A stretch of 64,000 nt of DNA from Actinobacteria bacterium HGW-Actinobacteria-4 (GTDB lineage: Bacteria > Actinomycetota > Actinomycetes > Actinomycetales > Demequinaceae). The notes beneath the pieces are model-generated. The model was not told the origin of the DNA and searched no databases. It saw only the letters and a program-made list of their open reading frames with translations. The DNA lies in NCBI GenBank assembly GCA_002841315.1, contig PHEW01000009.1, positions 1 through 64,000 on the forward strand, read 5' to 3'. Positions 18,750-27,674 of the stretch are shown one piece after another. Made by a program: the position numbers and the translations under genes. Position 1 is the first letter of the stretch. Each line of letters begins with the position of its first letter.

Positions 18750-19808
18750 GTGGCTGAGATGTGGGGCGGGATCATCCGCGAGTACATGGATCGCTTACCG
18801 ATTGACGCTGGCGACCCCATTGTGACGCTGGGCGAAGGCGGAACGCCTCTCGTGCACTCGCCGTCGCTGTCCACGCTCACGGGTGCCGCGGTCTACATCA
18901 AGGTCGAGGGCATGAACCCCACCGGATCCTTCAAGGACCGCGGCATGACCATGGCGATATCCAAGGTCGTGGCCGAGGGCTCGAAGGCCGTGGTGTGTGC
19001 GTCCACGGGGAACACGTCCGCGTCCGCGGCGGCCTATGCGGCCCATGCGGGCTTGACCTGCGCCGTGGTGCTACCCGAAGGCAAGATCGCCGCGGGCAAG
19101 ATGGCGCAGGCAATCGTCCACGGCGCGAAGCTCATTGCGGTGGACGGCAACTTTGACGACTGCCTCGACATTGTGCGCGAGCTCAGCGACCAGTACCCAG
19201 TGTCGTTGGTGAACTCGGTGAATCCCTTCCGACTGCAGGGCCAGAAGACGGCGGCATTTGAGATCTGCGACCAGCTGGGTGACGCGCCCGACATCCACGT
19301 GCTGCCCGTGGGCAACGCAGGCAACATCTCCGCGTACTGGATGGGATACAAGGAGTACGCGTTCGACGGGCCCGCGACCAAACGTCCCAAGATGTGGGGC
19401 GTTCAGGCCGAGGGTGCCGCGCCCTTTGTTGAGGGCGAGCCCGTCAAGAATCCCGAGACCATCGCGACCGCGATCCGCATCGGCAATCCCGCGTCCTGGG
19501 ACCTCGCCGTTGCCGCACGCGACGAGTCCGGCGGCTGGATTCGCGCCGTCAGTGACGATGCAATCTTGGCTGCCCAGGCGATGCTCGCGGCGGACGTTGG
19601 GGTATTTGTGGAGCCGGCATCGGCCGCTTCTGTGGCAGGGCTGTTGGCCGCCGCCCAGGCTGGCGAGGTGCCCAAGGGTGCCGTCATCACCTGCACAGTG
19701 ACAGGTAACGGGCTCAAGGACACCGACACCGCGCTCGCAGGCCGTTCGATTGAACCCACGGTGATCCCCGTGGATGTGACCGCCGCGGCCGAGGCGCTGG
19801 GGCTGTAG
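18750..19808 (+). CDS. thrC: Threonine synthase
   Basis: 352 aa from GTG, PLP-dependent fold-type II. It converts O-phosphohomoserine to threonine. The PLP lysine is in [28 protein letters not shown] and the [13 protein letters not shown] phosphate-binding loop are typical of the short actinobacterial form. It is packed between hom and thrB with 2-bp gaps, so the three enzymes are made from one mRNA. Confidence 0.96.
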   Translation: MAEMWGGIIREYMDRLPIDAGDPIVTLGEGGTPLVHSPSLSTLTGAAVYIKVEGMNPTGSFKDRGMTMAISKVVAEGSKAVVCASTGNTSASAAAYAAHAGLTCAVVLPEGKIAAGKMAQAIVHGAKLIAVDGNFDDCLDIVRELSDQYPVSLVNSVNPFRLQGQKTAAFEICDQLGDAPDIHVLPVGNAGNISAYWMGYKEYAFDGPATKRPKMWGVQAEGAAPFVEGEPVKNPETIATAIRIGNPASWDLAVAARDESGGWIRAVSDDAILAAQAMLAADVGVFVEPASAASVAGLLAAAQAGEVPKGAVITCTVTGNGLKDTDTALAGRSIEPTVIPVDVTAAAEALGL

Positions 19809-19810
19809 CG

Positions 19811-20737
19811 ATGAGGTTGACTGCTGACCACGTGCGCGTCACGGTGCCCGCGACCGCCGGGAACTTGGGGCCGGGGTTTGATGCGCTCGGCATGGCGCTG
19901 GGCGTTGCCGATGAGGTTGAGGTACGTGCGCTCGCGAGCGGTGACGTGACGATCGAGGTCGAGGGTGAGGGCGCTGGGAGTCTGCCCGAAGGTGAGGATC
20001 ACCTGGTGGTGCAAGCACTGCGCGTGGCGCTCGACCATGTGAAAGCCCCGCAGGTTGGCTTGCACGTGCGGTGCGTGAATCGTATTCCCCACGGGCGTGG
20101 GTTGGGATCATCTGCCGCGGCCGTGGTCGCTGGGATCACTGCGGCGCGCGCCATGATCGCGGAGCCCGAGGCGCTCGGGGCTGCGGTCGCTCTCAAACTT
20201 GCGACGGTCTTTGAGGGGCATCCCGACAACGCTGCGCCGGCGATCTATGGAGGCGCGACGGTCGCTTGGCAGGACGCGGACGGCGCTCACGCCTCGCCAC
20301 TCATGATCGCCGAGGGTATTGAGACTGCGGTGTTGATTCCCGGCTCGGTGTTGCCAACAAAGCAGGCGCGGTCGGTGTTGCCTGCACAAGTGCCGCACCT
20401 CGATGCCGCCTTCAATGTGGGGCGCGCGGCGCTCCTGGTGAACGCGCTCGCTGGCAGGCCCGAGGATCTGTTCGCGGCGACCGAGGACCGGCTCCACCAG
20501 ACGTACCGCGCGGATGTCATGGCCGCCGCGATGTCGATGATGGCGCACGTGCGCTCACAGGGGCTGGCCGCGGTGGTTTCCGGGGCTGGCCCTTCTGTTT
20601 TGGTCATCGGGGAAGACCTGGCTGCGGCGGGGCTCGAGACCGGCGAGCCTGACTGGGCGCGTGGCATTGGCGGCCAGAACTGGCATGTGGTCCACACCGT
20701 GGAGCGCGTTCCCGGCGCGGCGGCCCAGCGGCTGTAG
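19811..20737 (+). CDS. thrB: Homoserine kinase
   Basis: 308 aa, GHMP kinase family. It phosphorylates homoserine for ThrC. The ATP-binding motif PHGRGLGSSAAAVVAG and the C-terminal VVSGAGPSVLVIG glycine-rich motif are present, as is the N-terminal VPATAGNLGPGFDALG. It is the last gene of the hom-thrC-thrB unit and converges with the nuclease-like gene downstream. Confidence 0.95.
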   Translation: MRLTADHVRVTVPATAGNLGPGFDALGMALGVADEVEVRALASGDVTIEVEGEGAGSLPEGEDHLVVQALRVALDHVKAPQVGLHVRCVNRIPHGRGLGSSAAAVVAGITAARAMIAEPEALGAAVALKLATVFEGHPDNAAPAIYGGATVAWQDADGAHASPLMIAEGIETAVLIPGSVLPTKQARSVLPAQVPHLDAAFNVGRAALLVNALAGRPEDLFAATEDRLHQTYRADVMAAAMSMMAHVRSQGLAAVVSGAGPSVLVIGEDLAAAGLETGEPDWARGIGGQNWHVVHTVERVPGAAAQRL

Positions 20738-20783
20738 AGCGGCGCACCGTCCGCGCGCTGCGCGTGCCCCACCTACCTGAGAT

Positions 20784-20840
20784 GTGGCGCTCACGGTCGG
20801 TTCAGCGGTATCTCCCCGCGCTACGTGGCGCTGACTGTCG
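20784..20840. repeat. Imperfect 16-bp direct repeat in a convergent gap
   Basis: GTGGCGCTCACGGTCG (20784-20799) recurs as GTGGCGCTGACTGTCG (20825-20840), with two differences and starts 41 bp apart, between the ends of thrB and the next minus-strand gene. No terminator hairpin is obvious here. The meaning is unknown. Confidence 0.4.
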
Positions 20841-20841
20841 C

Positions 20842-21756
20842 TTAACCATGCGCACCGCGCTCTCGCAGCGCCTCGCGCACCGTCTCGCGGCACCATCCGG
20901 GCCTGTCCATGATGTCGCGGTAGGTCAGCCGCAGCGTCAGGATCCCGATGCGAGCCAGCTCGGCATCACGCCGTACGTCGCGCTCGCGATAGTCGACCCC
21001 GCTGTGGAATGCGGCACCGTCAAGCTCGATTGCCGTGCGGGTCTTCTCGTCGTATAGATCCAGCCGGTAGCGTCGCTCTCCACATGTGACGCGATGCTGC
21101 CTCAGGAGCCCGGCGAACTCGGCGGTGTTGAAGACCGTCCGGAAGGACCTCTCCTCGAGGTAGCTCTCCGCGCCTTGCGCTGCGGCATCAAGCGTGCGCA
21201 GTAGTTCCCGGCGCTGAGGGACGCGCGGGAGTTGGTGCATGACGTCAATGATGGCTGCGGGAGTCGTCAAGCCCGAGGCGATAGTGCGATACACGACCCC
21301 AGCTCTCTGTCCGTGCGGCAAGGTGCCGAATCCCTGCGCAATGGCCCATGGCAATGTCGACACCTTGAGGCCGCGCCAATGTGCGACCGGCGCCACCACG
21401 TTGGTGTTCGTGAGTTGAAGCCATGCTGGCACCGATTTGCTCGTGCCTCGCGGCACGGAGAGACGACACAGCTTGGGAGGCGCATCGAGCAGTCCCCACA
21501 CGAAGATTGCGGACTCACCTCGCACGAGCGAGGGTTCGGGGAGCCACAACGCGGCGGCATGGATGCGCGCGGCAAACGAGGACTCGTGTTCCCGCGCGAC
21601 ATACCGGTCGGGGAGGGTACGCACCACCAGCCCGCGGCTGATCGCCGTCCGCGCCGAGCGAGGTGACGACGCTGCCGCGAGTTCCGCGAAACTAAACGAC
21701 CGGGCCTCGCGCGCCGCGAGTGCGGCGAGACCGTCGGCAGCGGGGGAGCGGGGCAT
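20842..21756 (-). CDS. DUF559-type nuclease-like protein with AbiEi-like N-terminus
   Basis: 304 aa. The N-terminal ~75 residues look like a winged-helix antitoxin-type domain (SFAELAAASSPRSARTAISRGLV). The C-terminal ~110 residues match the Vsr/DUF559 restriction-fold nuclease: RRYRLDLYDEKTRTAIELDGAAFH, then YRERDVRRDAELARIGILTLRLTYRDI, with the Asp and ELDG acids expected in the active site. Such proteins are frequent orphans in actinobacteria, of unproven function. No toxin partner gene lies beside it. A near -10 TACACC sits 6 nt before the ATG. Confidence 0.65.
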   Translation of the reverse strand: MPRSPAADGLAALAAREARSFSFAELAAASSPRSARTAISRGLVVRTLPDRYVAREHESSFAARIHAAALWLPEPSLVRGESAIFVWGLLDAPPKLCRLSVPRGTSKSVPAWLQLTNTNVVAPVAHWRGLKVSTLPWAIAQGFGTLPHGQRAGVVYRTIASGLTTPAAIIDVMHQLPRVPQRRELLRTLDAAAQGAESYLEERSFRTVFNTAEFAGLLRQHRVTCGERRYRLDLYDEKTRTAIELDGAAFHSGVDYRERDVRRDAELARIGILTLRLTYRDIMDRPGWCRETVREALRERGAHG

Positions 21757-21971
21757 GGTTCAGGTGTACCCGGGAGACGGGTTCGCGCGAGGGCTGCGCC
21801 TCAGATCTGTGGACAGCCCCGGTGCCAACCGACCATGAGCGCCACGTTGCAGAGTCAGAACTGCTGGTGCCGACCATGACGCCACCTTTGGGGGCACGGC
21901 GCGGAGCGGGCGGCGGGCGGGGCGCACCGCAGGGCGCGGGGGATGGCGACGACGGGTGGGCCGCGCCGCAG

Positions 21972-21977
21972 TAGCCT
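21972..21977 (+). promoter_or_regulatory. -10 box of the GNAT gene, leaderless layout
   Basis: TAGCCT ends 6 nt before the ATG at 21984 and no ribosome site intervenes. Confidence 0.5.
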
Positions 21978-21983
21978 CGAGAC

Positions 21984-22574
21984 ATGAGCATTCGCCCAGC
22001 CACCGCTGCTGACTCCGCCGCGATCGCCCGTATCTGCCTGCTCACTGGTAGCTCCGGCACCGACGCAACTGGCAAGTTCTGTGATGACGCCGCCGTCTCA
22101 GACGTGTACGCGACGCCGTATCTCCACGGACCCGGCGGATTCGCATTGGTGTGGGAGCTCGACGGCGAGCCGGTGGGCTACATCCTGGGGACCACCGACA
22201 CCCACGCGTTCCAGGAGTGGTTCTCGAGTGACTGGTGGCCGCGCAAGGGTGCTGGCCGCAGCATCAAGACGGCCGACGACGGGTGGCTGATCCCCAGCGC
22301 CGCGGACCCCGCTCGCATGCTCAACGCCTTCGTTGACGACTACCCGGCTCACCTGCACATCGATCTTCTGCCCGAGGCTCAGGGCCAGGGAGCGGGGCGC
22401 GCGCTGATCGAGGCCATGATGGGGGAGTTGCGCGAGCGCGGAGTGCCTGGCGTCCACCTCGAGACGGACATCGCCAACGAGGGCGCGAATGCGTTCTACC
22501 CGCGGGTGGGCTTCTCGGAGCTGCTACGCACCGAAGGCGGGTTCATCTGGGGTCGCAAGGTGGACCAGCAGTAG
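21984..22574 (+). CDS. GNAT-family N-acetyltransferase
   Basis: 196 aa. A GCN5-related fold: N-terminal MSIRPATAADSAAIARIC, then HIDLLPEAQGQGAGRALIEAMM, where the QGQGAG loop binds acetyl-CoA, and GVHLETDIANEGANAFYPRVGF, the last family strand. A mid insert (residues ~75-120, Trp- and Lys-rich) resembles eukaryotic-type GNATs acting on amino sugars or antibiotics. The substrate cannot be named. Monocistronic between rho and the nuclease-like gene. Confidence 0.8.
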   Translation: MSIRPATAADSAAIARICLLTGSSGTDATGKFCDDAAVSDVYATPYLHGPGGFALVWELDGEPVGYILGTTDTHAFQEWFSSDWWPRKGAGRSIKTADDGWLIPSAADPARMLNAFVDDYPAHLHIDLLPEAQGQGAGRALIEAMMGELRERGVPGVHLETDIANEGANAFYPRVGFSELLRTEGGFIWGRKVDQQ

Positions 22575-22870
22575 TCTTGCGCCCGCTGCGCGTGGCGGGG
22601 GAACAGTGCCGCGCAAGCACACTGATCCGGGTCGCGCGGTCCACGCCGATTGTGCAGGCACTCCCACGGTGGTAGCCTTAGAGGGCTTCCCACGGAGGGC
22701 GTTGCGTCGTGACAGACACCTCGTCCCTTTCAGGCAACTAGCCCCGACGGCAAGCAATCCACGACACGCGTTGGCTGTATAGCGGCGTATGCGCAATGCG
22801 CTAAGCGCATGCGCACCGTGGAGTCCCGCATTTCTAGAGCCACCCTGGCTCGTGCGAGGAAAGGAACAGC
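22575..22870 (+). promoter_or_regulatory. rho promoter and leader region
   Basis: About 300 bp without a gene. Near its end, TGCGC-A-ATGCGC (22790-22801) pairs with GCGCAT-GCGCA (22805-22815), an 11-bp stem with one bulged A over a TAA loop, about 55 nt before the rho start. TATAGC just before it may be a -10. Rho genes are commonly autoregulated through their leaders; this hairpin may take part (inference). Confidence 0.45.
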
Positions 22871-24664
22871 GTGACCGACACGACAATGGCTGCGAGTAAG
22901 ACCGCGAGCCTCAGCGCCATGAAACTTGCTCAACTGCAGGCACTCGCCTCAGAGTTGGGTGTTTCTGGCACCACCAAGATGCGAAAGAGTGATCTCGTGG
23001 AAGCCATTCAGAATGGCGGTGTTGTCGCCCCCAAGGCAGACGCACCCAAGCACCGTGACACCAACCAAGACACCAACCAAGACACCAACCAAGACAGCAA
23101 CGACGCGACCAACGACTCCGGCAAGCAGGGTGGCCGCGACGACGATCGCGCCCGCCGCGCAGCCGAGGCTGTTGCGCTCGCCGCAAAGGAGGGCCCGGAC
23201 GGCGGCAACGCCGAGGGCTCTCAGCGCGGCAACGACCAGCGCCAAGGCGGCAACCGTCAGGGCGGCAACCGCCAGAACAACCAGGGCGGTGGCTCGAACA
23301 ATGGCGACGGCACCTCCTCAGGTGACGGCGACAGCCGCCGTCGCGAACGCGGCAACAACCAGAACAACCAGAACAACCAGAACAGCCAGAGCGACGACGA
23401 TAGCCGTGATGGCCGCCGCCGCCGCGGACGCGGACGCAACCGCAACCGCAACGAGGGCCGTCAGGGTGGCGGCAACGTCACCACCGACTCGTACGAAGAC
23501 GACGAGGTCAGGGATGACGAAGAGCTCAGCCCCGTAGGCGGCATTGTCGACATCCTCGACAACTACGCCTTCATCCGCACCACGGGCTACCTCGCAGGCA
23601 AGTCCGACGTCTACGTTTCGATGAACCAGGTCAAGAAGTACGGCCTGCGCCGCGGAGACGCCATCTCCGGCTCGGTGCGTCCGCCCCGTCCGGGCGAGCG
23701 TGGCCAGCGCCAGAAGTTCAACGCGCTGGCGCACATCGACAAGGTCAACGGACTCGACACCGAGGCCGCGAAGGCGCGCGCTCACTTTGGAGACCTGACT
23801 CCGCTGTACCCGCAGGAGCGCCTGCACCTCGAGACCGACTCCCGCAACTACACCAACCGCGTGATCGACCTGGTCGCCCCCATTGGTAAGGGTCAGCGCG
23901 GCTTGATCGTGTCCCCGCCGAAGGCAGGTAAGACGCTGGTCTTGCAGTCGCTCGCGCAAGCGATCACGACAAACAACCCCGACGTCCACCTCATGGTGGT
24001 GCTCGTGGACGAGCGCCCCGAAGAAGTCACGGACATGCAGCGCACCGTCAAGGGTGAGGTCATCGCCTCCACCTTTGACCGCCCCGCAGATGACCACACC
24101 GCGATCGCGGAACTCGCCATCGAGCGCGCCAAGCGCCTCGCGGAGATGGGTCAGGACGTGGTGGTGCTGCTTGACTCGATCACCCGCCTGGGCCGCGCCT
24201 ACAACATCAGCGCACCGGCATCGGGCCGAATTCTGTCTGGTGGTGTCGACTCCTCGGCGCTGTACCCGCCCAAGCGCTTCTTTGGCGCCGCGCGCAACAT
24301 CGAGCACGGCGGTTCGTTGACCATTCTTGCTACGGCGCTCGTCGAAACGGGTTCCAAGGCAGACGAGGTCATCTTCGAGGAGTTCAAGGGCACCGGCAAC
24401 ATGGAGCTCAAGTTGTCGCGCACCCTTGCCGACCGCCGCATCTTCCCGGCCGTGGATGTCAATGCGTCCGGTACGCGCCGCGAAGAGATCCTCATGAGCC
24501 CTGAAGAGCTCAAGGTGATGTGGAAGCTGCGTCGCGTGCTGACCGCGCTCGAGCAGCAGCAGGCCATTGAGTTGCTGCTGGGCAAGCTCAAGGAGAACGC
24601 GACCAATGCGGAGTTCTTGATGCAGGTCCAGAAGACTACGCCTGGCATGAGCGAGGACAAGTAG
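22871..24664 (+). CDS. rho: Transcription termination factor Rho
   Basis: 597 aa from GTG, preceded by GAGGAAAGGAAC. Residues ~10-45 are the Rho N-terminal SAP-like domain ([30 protein letters not shown]). About 45-215 form a low-complexity Asn/Gln/Arg/Gly/Asp insert typical of actinobacterial Rho. Then come the cold-shock-like RNA-binding domain ([21 protein letters not shown]) and the ATPase with Walker A SPPKAGKT and Walker [17 protein letters not shown]. It is a hexameric RNA helicase. The insert contains tandem DNA repeats listed separately. Confidence 0.97.
   Translation: MTDTTMAASKTASLSAMKLAQLQALASELGVSGTTKMRKSDLVEAIQNGGVVAPKADAPKHRDTNQDTNQDTNQDSNDATNDSGKQGGRDDDRARRAAEAVALAAKEGPDGGNAEGSQRGNDQRQGGNRQGGNRQNNQGGGSNNGDGTSSGDGDSRRRERGNNQNNQNNQNSQSDDDSRDGRRRRGRGRNRNRNEGRQGGGNVTTDSYEDDEVRDDEELSPVGGIVDILDNYAFIRTTGYLAGKSDVYVSMNQVKKYGLRRGDAISGSVRPPRPGERGQRQKFNALAHIDKVNGLDTEAAKARAHFGDLTPLYPQERLHLETDSRNYTNRVIDLVAPIGKGQRGLIVSPPKAGKTLVLQSLAQAITTNNPDVHLMVVLVDERPEEVTDMQRTVKGEVIASTFDRPADDHTAIAELAIERAKRLAEMGQDVVVLLDSITRLGRAYNISAPASGRILSGGVDSSALYPPKRFFGAARNIEHGGSLTILATALVETGSKADEVIFEEFKGTGNMELKLSRTLADRRIFPAVDVNASGTRREEILMSPEELKVMWKLRRVLTALEQQQAIELLLGKLKENATNAEFLMQVQKTTPGMSEDK
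23057..23104 (+). repeat. 12-bp tandem repeat inside rho (DTNQ units)
   Basis: GACACCAACCAA occurs three times exactly (23057-23092), followed by a degenerate fourth copy. It encodes [16 protein letters not shown] in the disordered insert. In-frame unit length means slippage would only change insert length. Confidence 0.85.
23354..23389 (+). repeat. 9-bp tandem repeat inside rho (NNQ units)
   Basis: AACAACCAG occurs three times exactly, then AACAGCCAG, encoding [12 protein letters not shown] in the same insert. A second codon-multiple repeat 250 bp from the first. Confidence 0.85.
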
Positions 24665-24713
24665 GGCACCCAGCTCCAAGCACCACGGGGCTCAAGCGAG
24701 CCGCGAGCAGTAG

Positions 24714-24719
24714 TAAAGT
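24714..24719 (+). promoter_or_regulatory. Possible -10 box of rpmE
   Basis: TAAAGT (TANNNT) lies about 75 nt before rpmE, following a small GGCTC-AAGC-GAGCC hairpin (24689-24702) that may close the rho transcript. No clear -35 was found. Confidence 0.4.
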
Positions 24720-24792
24720 AGAACGCTGGCCACCGGTTCACCTTCGCGAGATTCGCGCTTGGACCCGGGGGCAACCTCAGGGAGAGAGAAAC

Positions 24793-25014
24793 ATGAAGAA
24801 GGACATTCACCCCGAGTACGTGACTACCACGGTCACGTGCACATGTGGAAACACGTTTGAGACCAAGAGCACCATCACCAAGGGCACCATGAGTGCCGAC
24901 GTGTGCTCCGAGTGCCACCCGTTCTACACCGGCAAGCAGAAGATTATGGACACTGGTGGACGCGTGGCGCGCTTCGAGAAGCGTTACGGCGCCGACAAGG
25001 CAGCCAAGAAGTAG
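24793..25014 (+). CDS. rpmE: 50S ribosomal protein L31 (zinc-binding form)
   Basis: 73 aa. The [10 protein letters not shown] start, CTCGN and [13 protein letters not shown] give the CxC plus CxxC cysteines of the zinc-containing (C+) form, and [11 protein letters not shown] is the conserved C-terminal region. GGGAGAGAGAAAC precedes the ATG. The C+ form is normally replaced by a C-minus paralogue under zinc limitation; no such copy is in this window. Confidence 0.95.
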   Translation: MKKDIHPEYVTTTVTCTCGNTFETKSTITKGTMSADVCSECHPFYTGKQKIMDTGGRVARFEKRYGADKAAKK

Positions 25015-25036
25015 CCCTCGGGCACCTTCTGTAGAC

Positions 25037-26122
25037 GTGGCCGAAGCTTTCGCGGCCGTCCAGCCGTTGCTGGACGAGTACGCCGACATCGAGCAGCAGT
25101 TAGCCGACCCCTCGGTTCACGCCGAGGCCGGCCGTGCGCGCACGCTCGGACGCCGGTTCGCGGAGCTCGGTCGCGTTGTAGCCGCCCACCACGTGTGGGA
25201 GGCCGCGGTGTCCGATCTGGACGCCGCGCAGTCGATGGCTGAGGCCGACCCCGAGTTCGCAGCCGAAATCCCTGCGCTCGAGGCCCAGGTGGAAGAGGCT
25301 ACGGAGAAGCTGCGCCGCATCCTCATCCCGCGCGACCCGGACGACGCCCGCGACATCATCATCGAGATTAAGTCAGGCGAGGGCGGCGACGAATCGGCGC
25401 TGTTCGCAGCCGACCTCCTCAAGATGTACCTCAAGTACGCGGAAAAGATGGGCTGGAAGTCGGAGGTCATCGACTCCACCGAGACCGAACTTGGCGGCTA
25501 CAAGGACATCTCCGTAGCCATCAAGCACAAGAGCAACCCCGATCCCGAGAACGGCGTGTGGGCTCACCTCAAGTACGAGGGCGGCGTGCACCGCGTTCAG
25601 CGCGTGCCTGCCACGGAGTCACAGGGCCGGATCCACACCTCGGCCGCCGGCGTGCTGGTGTTCCCTGAGGTTGAAGAGGTCGAGGAGATCGAACTCGACA
25701 TGAATGACGTTCGCGTGGACGTCTATCGCTCCTCAGGTCCCGGCGGCCAGTCAGTCAACACCACCGACTCCGCAGTACGCCTCACCCACGTCCCCACCGG
25801 GATCATCGCCCAGTGCCAGAACCAGAAGAGCCAGCTCCAGAACAAGGAAGCCGCGCTACGCATCCTCAAGGCGCGCATCCTGGCCGCGCAACGCGAGGCA
25901 GCGGACGCCGAGGCCCAGGACGCCCGCAAGTCTCAGGTGCGGACTGTGGACCGCTCCGAGCGCATCCGTACCTACAACTACCCCGAGAACCGCATCGCTG
26001 ACCACCGCACGGGCTACAAGTCTTACAACCTTGACCAGGTGCTGAACGGCGAGTTGCACCCCGTTGTGCAGTCGGCCATTGACGCCGACGAAGCCGCCCG
26101 CCTTGCCGCTACCGCGGAGTAG
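25037..26122 (+). CDS. prfA: Peptide chain release factor 1
   Basis: 361 aa from GTG. It recognises UAA and UAG: the codon-reading PAT motif is in [17 protein letters not shown], and [17 protein letters not shown] carries the GGQ that enters the peptidyl-transferase centre. The open frame extends back through rpmE in another phase, so GTG 25037, 22 bp after the rpmE stop, is the start fitting RF1 length. prmC, the enzyme that methylates the GGQ glutamine, follows directly. Confidence 0.95.
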   Translation: MAEAFAAVQPLLDEYADIEQQLADPSVHAEAGRARTLGRRFAELGRVVAAHHVWEAAVSDLDAAQSMAEADPEFAAEIPALEAQVEEATEKLRRILIPRDPDDARDIIIEIKSGEGGDESALFAADLLKMYLKYAEKMGWKSEVIDSTETELGGYKDISVAIKHKSNPDPENGVWAHLKYEGGVHRVQRVPATESQGRIHTSAAGVLVFPEVEEVEEIELDMNDVRVDVYRSSGPGGQSVNTTDSAVRLTHVPTGIIAQCQNQKSQLQNKEAALRILKARILAAQREAADAEAQDARKSQVRTVDRSERIRTYNYPENRIADHRTGYKSYNLDQVLNGELHPVVQSAIDADEAARLAATAE

Positions 26123-26126
26123 CCAG

Positions 26127-27020
26127 GTGGCTGAGATCGCCGCATTGCTCCGCGATGCCGTCACCAGACTTGCCAACGCTGGCGTACCGTCCCCAGACGC
26201 CGACGCTATCGCGCTTGCCGCTTTCACCCTTGGGTGGGAGCCGGGCCAGGTCCGCACGGCCGCCGCGCGCGGCGACCACTGGCCTGAGGACTGCGACCTG
26301 GACCGCTGGGAGTCGCGCCTCAACCGTCGCGCCGATCGCGAGCCGCTTCAGCACATCACAGGGGTGGCGCACTTCCGGGGTATCGATCTTGAGGTGGGTC
26401 CGGGCGTCTTTGTCCCGCGCCCCGAGACCGAGATGGTGGCCCAGGCCGCAATCGATGCGGCCCGCGCCGCGAAGCCGGGAAGGGACGGCCTGGTGCACGT
26501 CACGGACCTGTGCGCAGGCTCAGGAGCAATCGGGCTGTCGGTCGCGAGCGAGGTTTCTCACGCACATGTCGCGCTACTCGAAGCCAGCGACGAGGCCACC
26601 GTGTACCTGCGCCTCAACACCCGTGCCATGCCGGCCGACGTCCGCGCGCGGGTGCGCACCATCCTGGGTGACGCCCGCAATTGCCTGCGTCACTTCGATT
26701 CCTGCGCCGATGTCGTGGTCACCAATCCTCCCTACATCCCGACCTCAGCGATCCCTCGTGACGCCGAGGTTGCCCTCCACGATCCCCCGGAAGCGCTGTA
26801 CGGATTGGGCGACGACGGGTTGCTGATCCCGCGCGCCATCATCGATGAGTCAGCGCGCCTGTTGCGTGTGGGTGGCACCCTGATCATGGAGCACGGCGAT
26901 GAGCAGGGACCCGCACTGCGCGCCTACGCCGAGTCGCTCGAGTGGTGGGACGACGTCGAGACTCGCCAGGACCTGACGGGCCGCGACCGCATGCTCGTCG
27001 CGCGGCGTGTGGGCGTCTGA
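26127..27020 (+). CDS. prmC: Release factor glutamine methyltransferase
   Basis: 297 aa. A SAM-dependent class I methyltransferase that N5-methylates the Gln of the GGQ motif in RF1/RF2. Motif VTNPPYIP binds the glutamine, VTDLCAGSGAIGLSVA is the SAM loop, and GVFVPRPETE is the family signature. I choose GTG 26127, four bases past the prfA stop, over the longer frame that overlaps prfA. Pairing with prfA matches its job. Confidence 0.93.
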   Translation: MAEIAALLRDAVTRLANAGVPSPDADAIALAAFTLGWEPGQVRTAAARGDHWPEDCDLDRWESRLNRRADREPLQHITGVAHFRGIDLEVGPGVFVPRPETEMVAQAAIDAARAAKPGRDGLVHVTDLCAGSGAIGLSVASEVSHAHVALLEASDEATVYLRLNTRAMPADVRARVRTILGDARNCLRHFDSCADVVVTNPPYIPTSAIPRDAEVALHDPPEALYGLGDDGLLIPRAIIDESARLLRVGGTLIMEHGDEQGPALRAYAESLEWWDDVETRQDLTGRDRMLVARRVGV

Positions 27021-27032
27021 CAGACTGAACCC

Positions 27033-27674
27033 GTGATTCTGCCGTGCCAAGACGCCGCGACGTGGGGGCCATCCCTCGATGCCGCCGTGCATGCCGTGCA
27101 GCGCGGCGAGGTTGTGGTTCTCCCGACGGACACGGTCTACGGCGTGGGAGCGGACGCCTTCAACCCTGACGCCGTTGCAGCGGTGCTGGCGGCAAAGGGC
27201 CGCGACCGCCAGATGCCGCCGCCCGTCCTCATTCCTGACATCCGTACCGTCGACGGCCTGGCTCGCGACGTACCCGCCGCGGCGCGTGCGCTCATGGAAG
27301 CCTTCTGGCCTGGCCCACTCACGGTGATTGTGCTCGCTCAACCCAGCCTCATGTGGGACTTGGGCGAGACGCACGGCACCGTGGCGCTGCGCGTTCCCGA
27401 CCACGCGGCTGCGCTTGCGCTGCTGGCCCGCACCGGTCCGCTTGCAGTGACGAGCGCCAACCTCACGGGTCAACCCCCGGCTACTACAGCGGCCGATGCC
27501 GAGGCCCAGTTGGGTGCCTCCGTTGCCGTGTACTTGGACGGCGGGAGAAGCCCTGGAGGCTCCGCGTCGACCATTGTTGACGCGACCTCTCCCGATGGCT
27601 TGCGGGTGGTACGCGAGGGTGCCTTGACTCAGGCAGACCTTGAGGCGCGCGTGGGTGCGGAGGCGTTCGCGTGA
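27033..27674 (+). CDS. tsaC: L-threonylcarbamoyladenylate synthase (Sua5/YciO/YrdC family)
   Basis: 213 aa from GTG. It makes threonylcarbamoyl-AMP for the t6A modification of ANN-decoding tRNAs. Seen: GEVVVLPTDTVYGVGADAFN, the KGRDRQMPPPVLI segment and SANLTGQPPATT, which hold the ATP and threonine sites. The Sua5 C-terminal domain is absent, so it is the short YrdC form. Its stop overlaps the wecA-like GTG (GTGA), so the two are coupled. Confidence 0.9.
   Translation: MILPCQDAATWGPSLDAAVHAVQRGEVVVLPTDTVYGVGADAFNPDAVAAVLAAKGRDRQMPPPVLIPDIRTVDGLARDVPAAARALMEAFWPGPLTVIVLAQPSLMWDLGETHGTVALRVPDHAAALALLARTGPLAVTSANLTGQPPATTAADAEAQLGASVAVYLDGGRSPGGSASTIVDATSPDGLRVVREGALTQADLEARVGAEAFA

Noticed and set aside
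20764-21057. 97-aa plus-strand frame in the convergent gap after thrB
   Set aside because: Most of it is antisense to the DUF559 gene and no ribosome site precedes it.
23057-23389. Possible CRISPR-like array
   Set aside because: The repeats are 9 and 12 bp, directly tandem without spacers, and in frame inside rho.
23318-24679. 453-aa minus-strand frame opposite rho
   Set aside because: It is the antisense of a clear Rho ATPase. It reads as Leu/Gly/Val/Arg-rich low-complexity sequence with no ribosome site, typical of GC-rich shadow frames.
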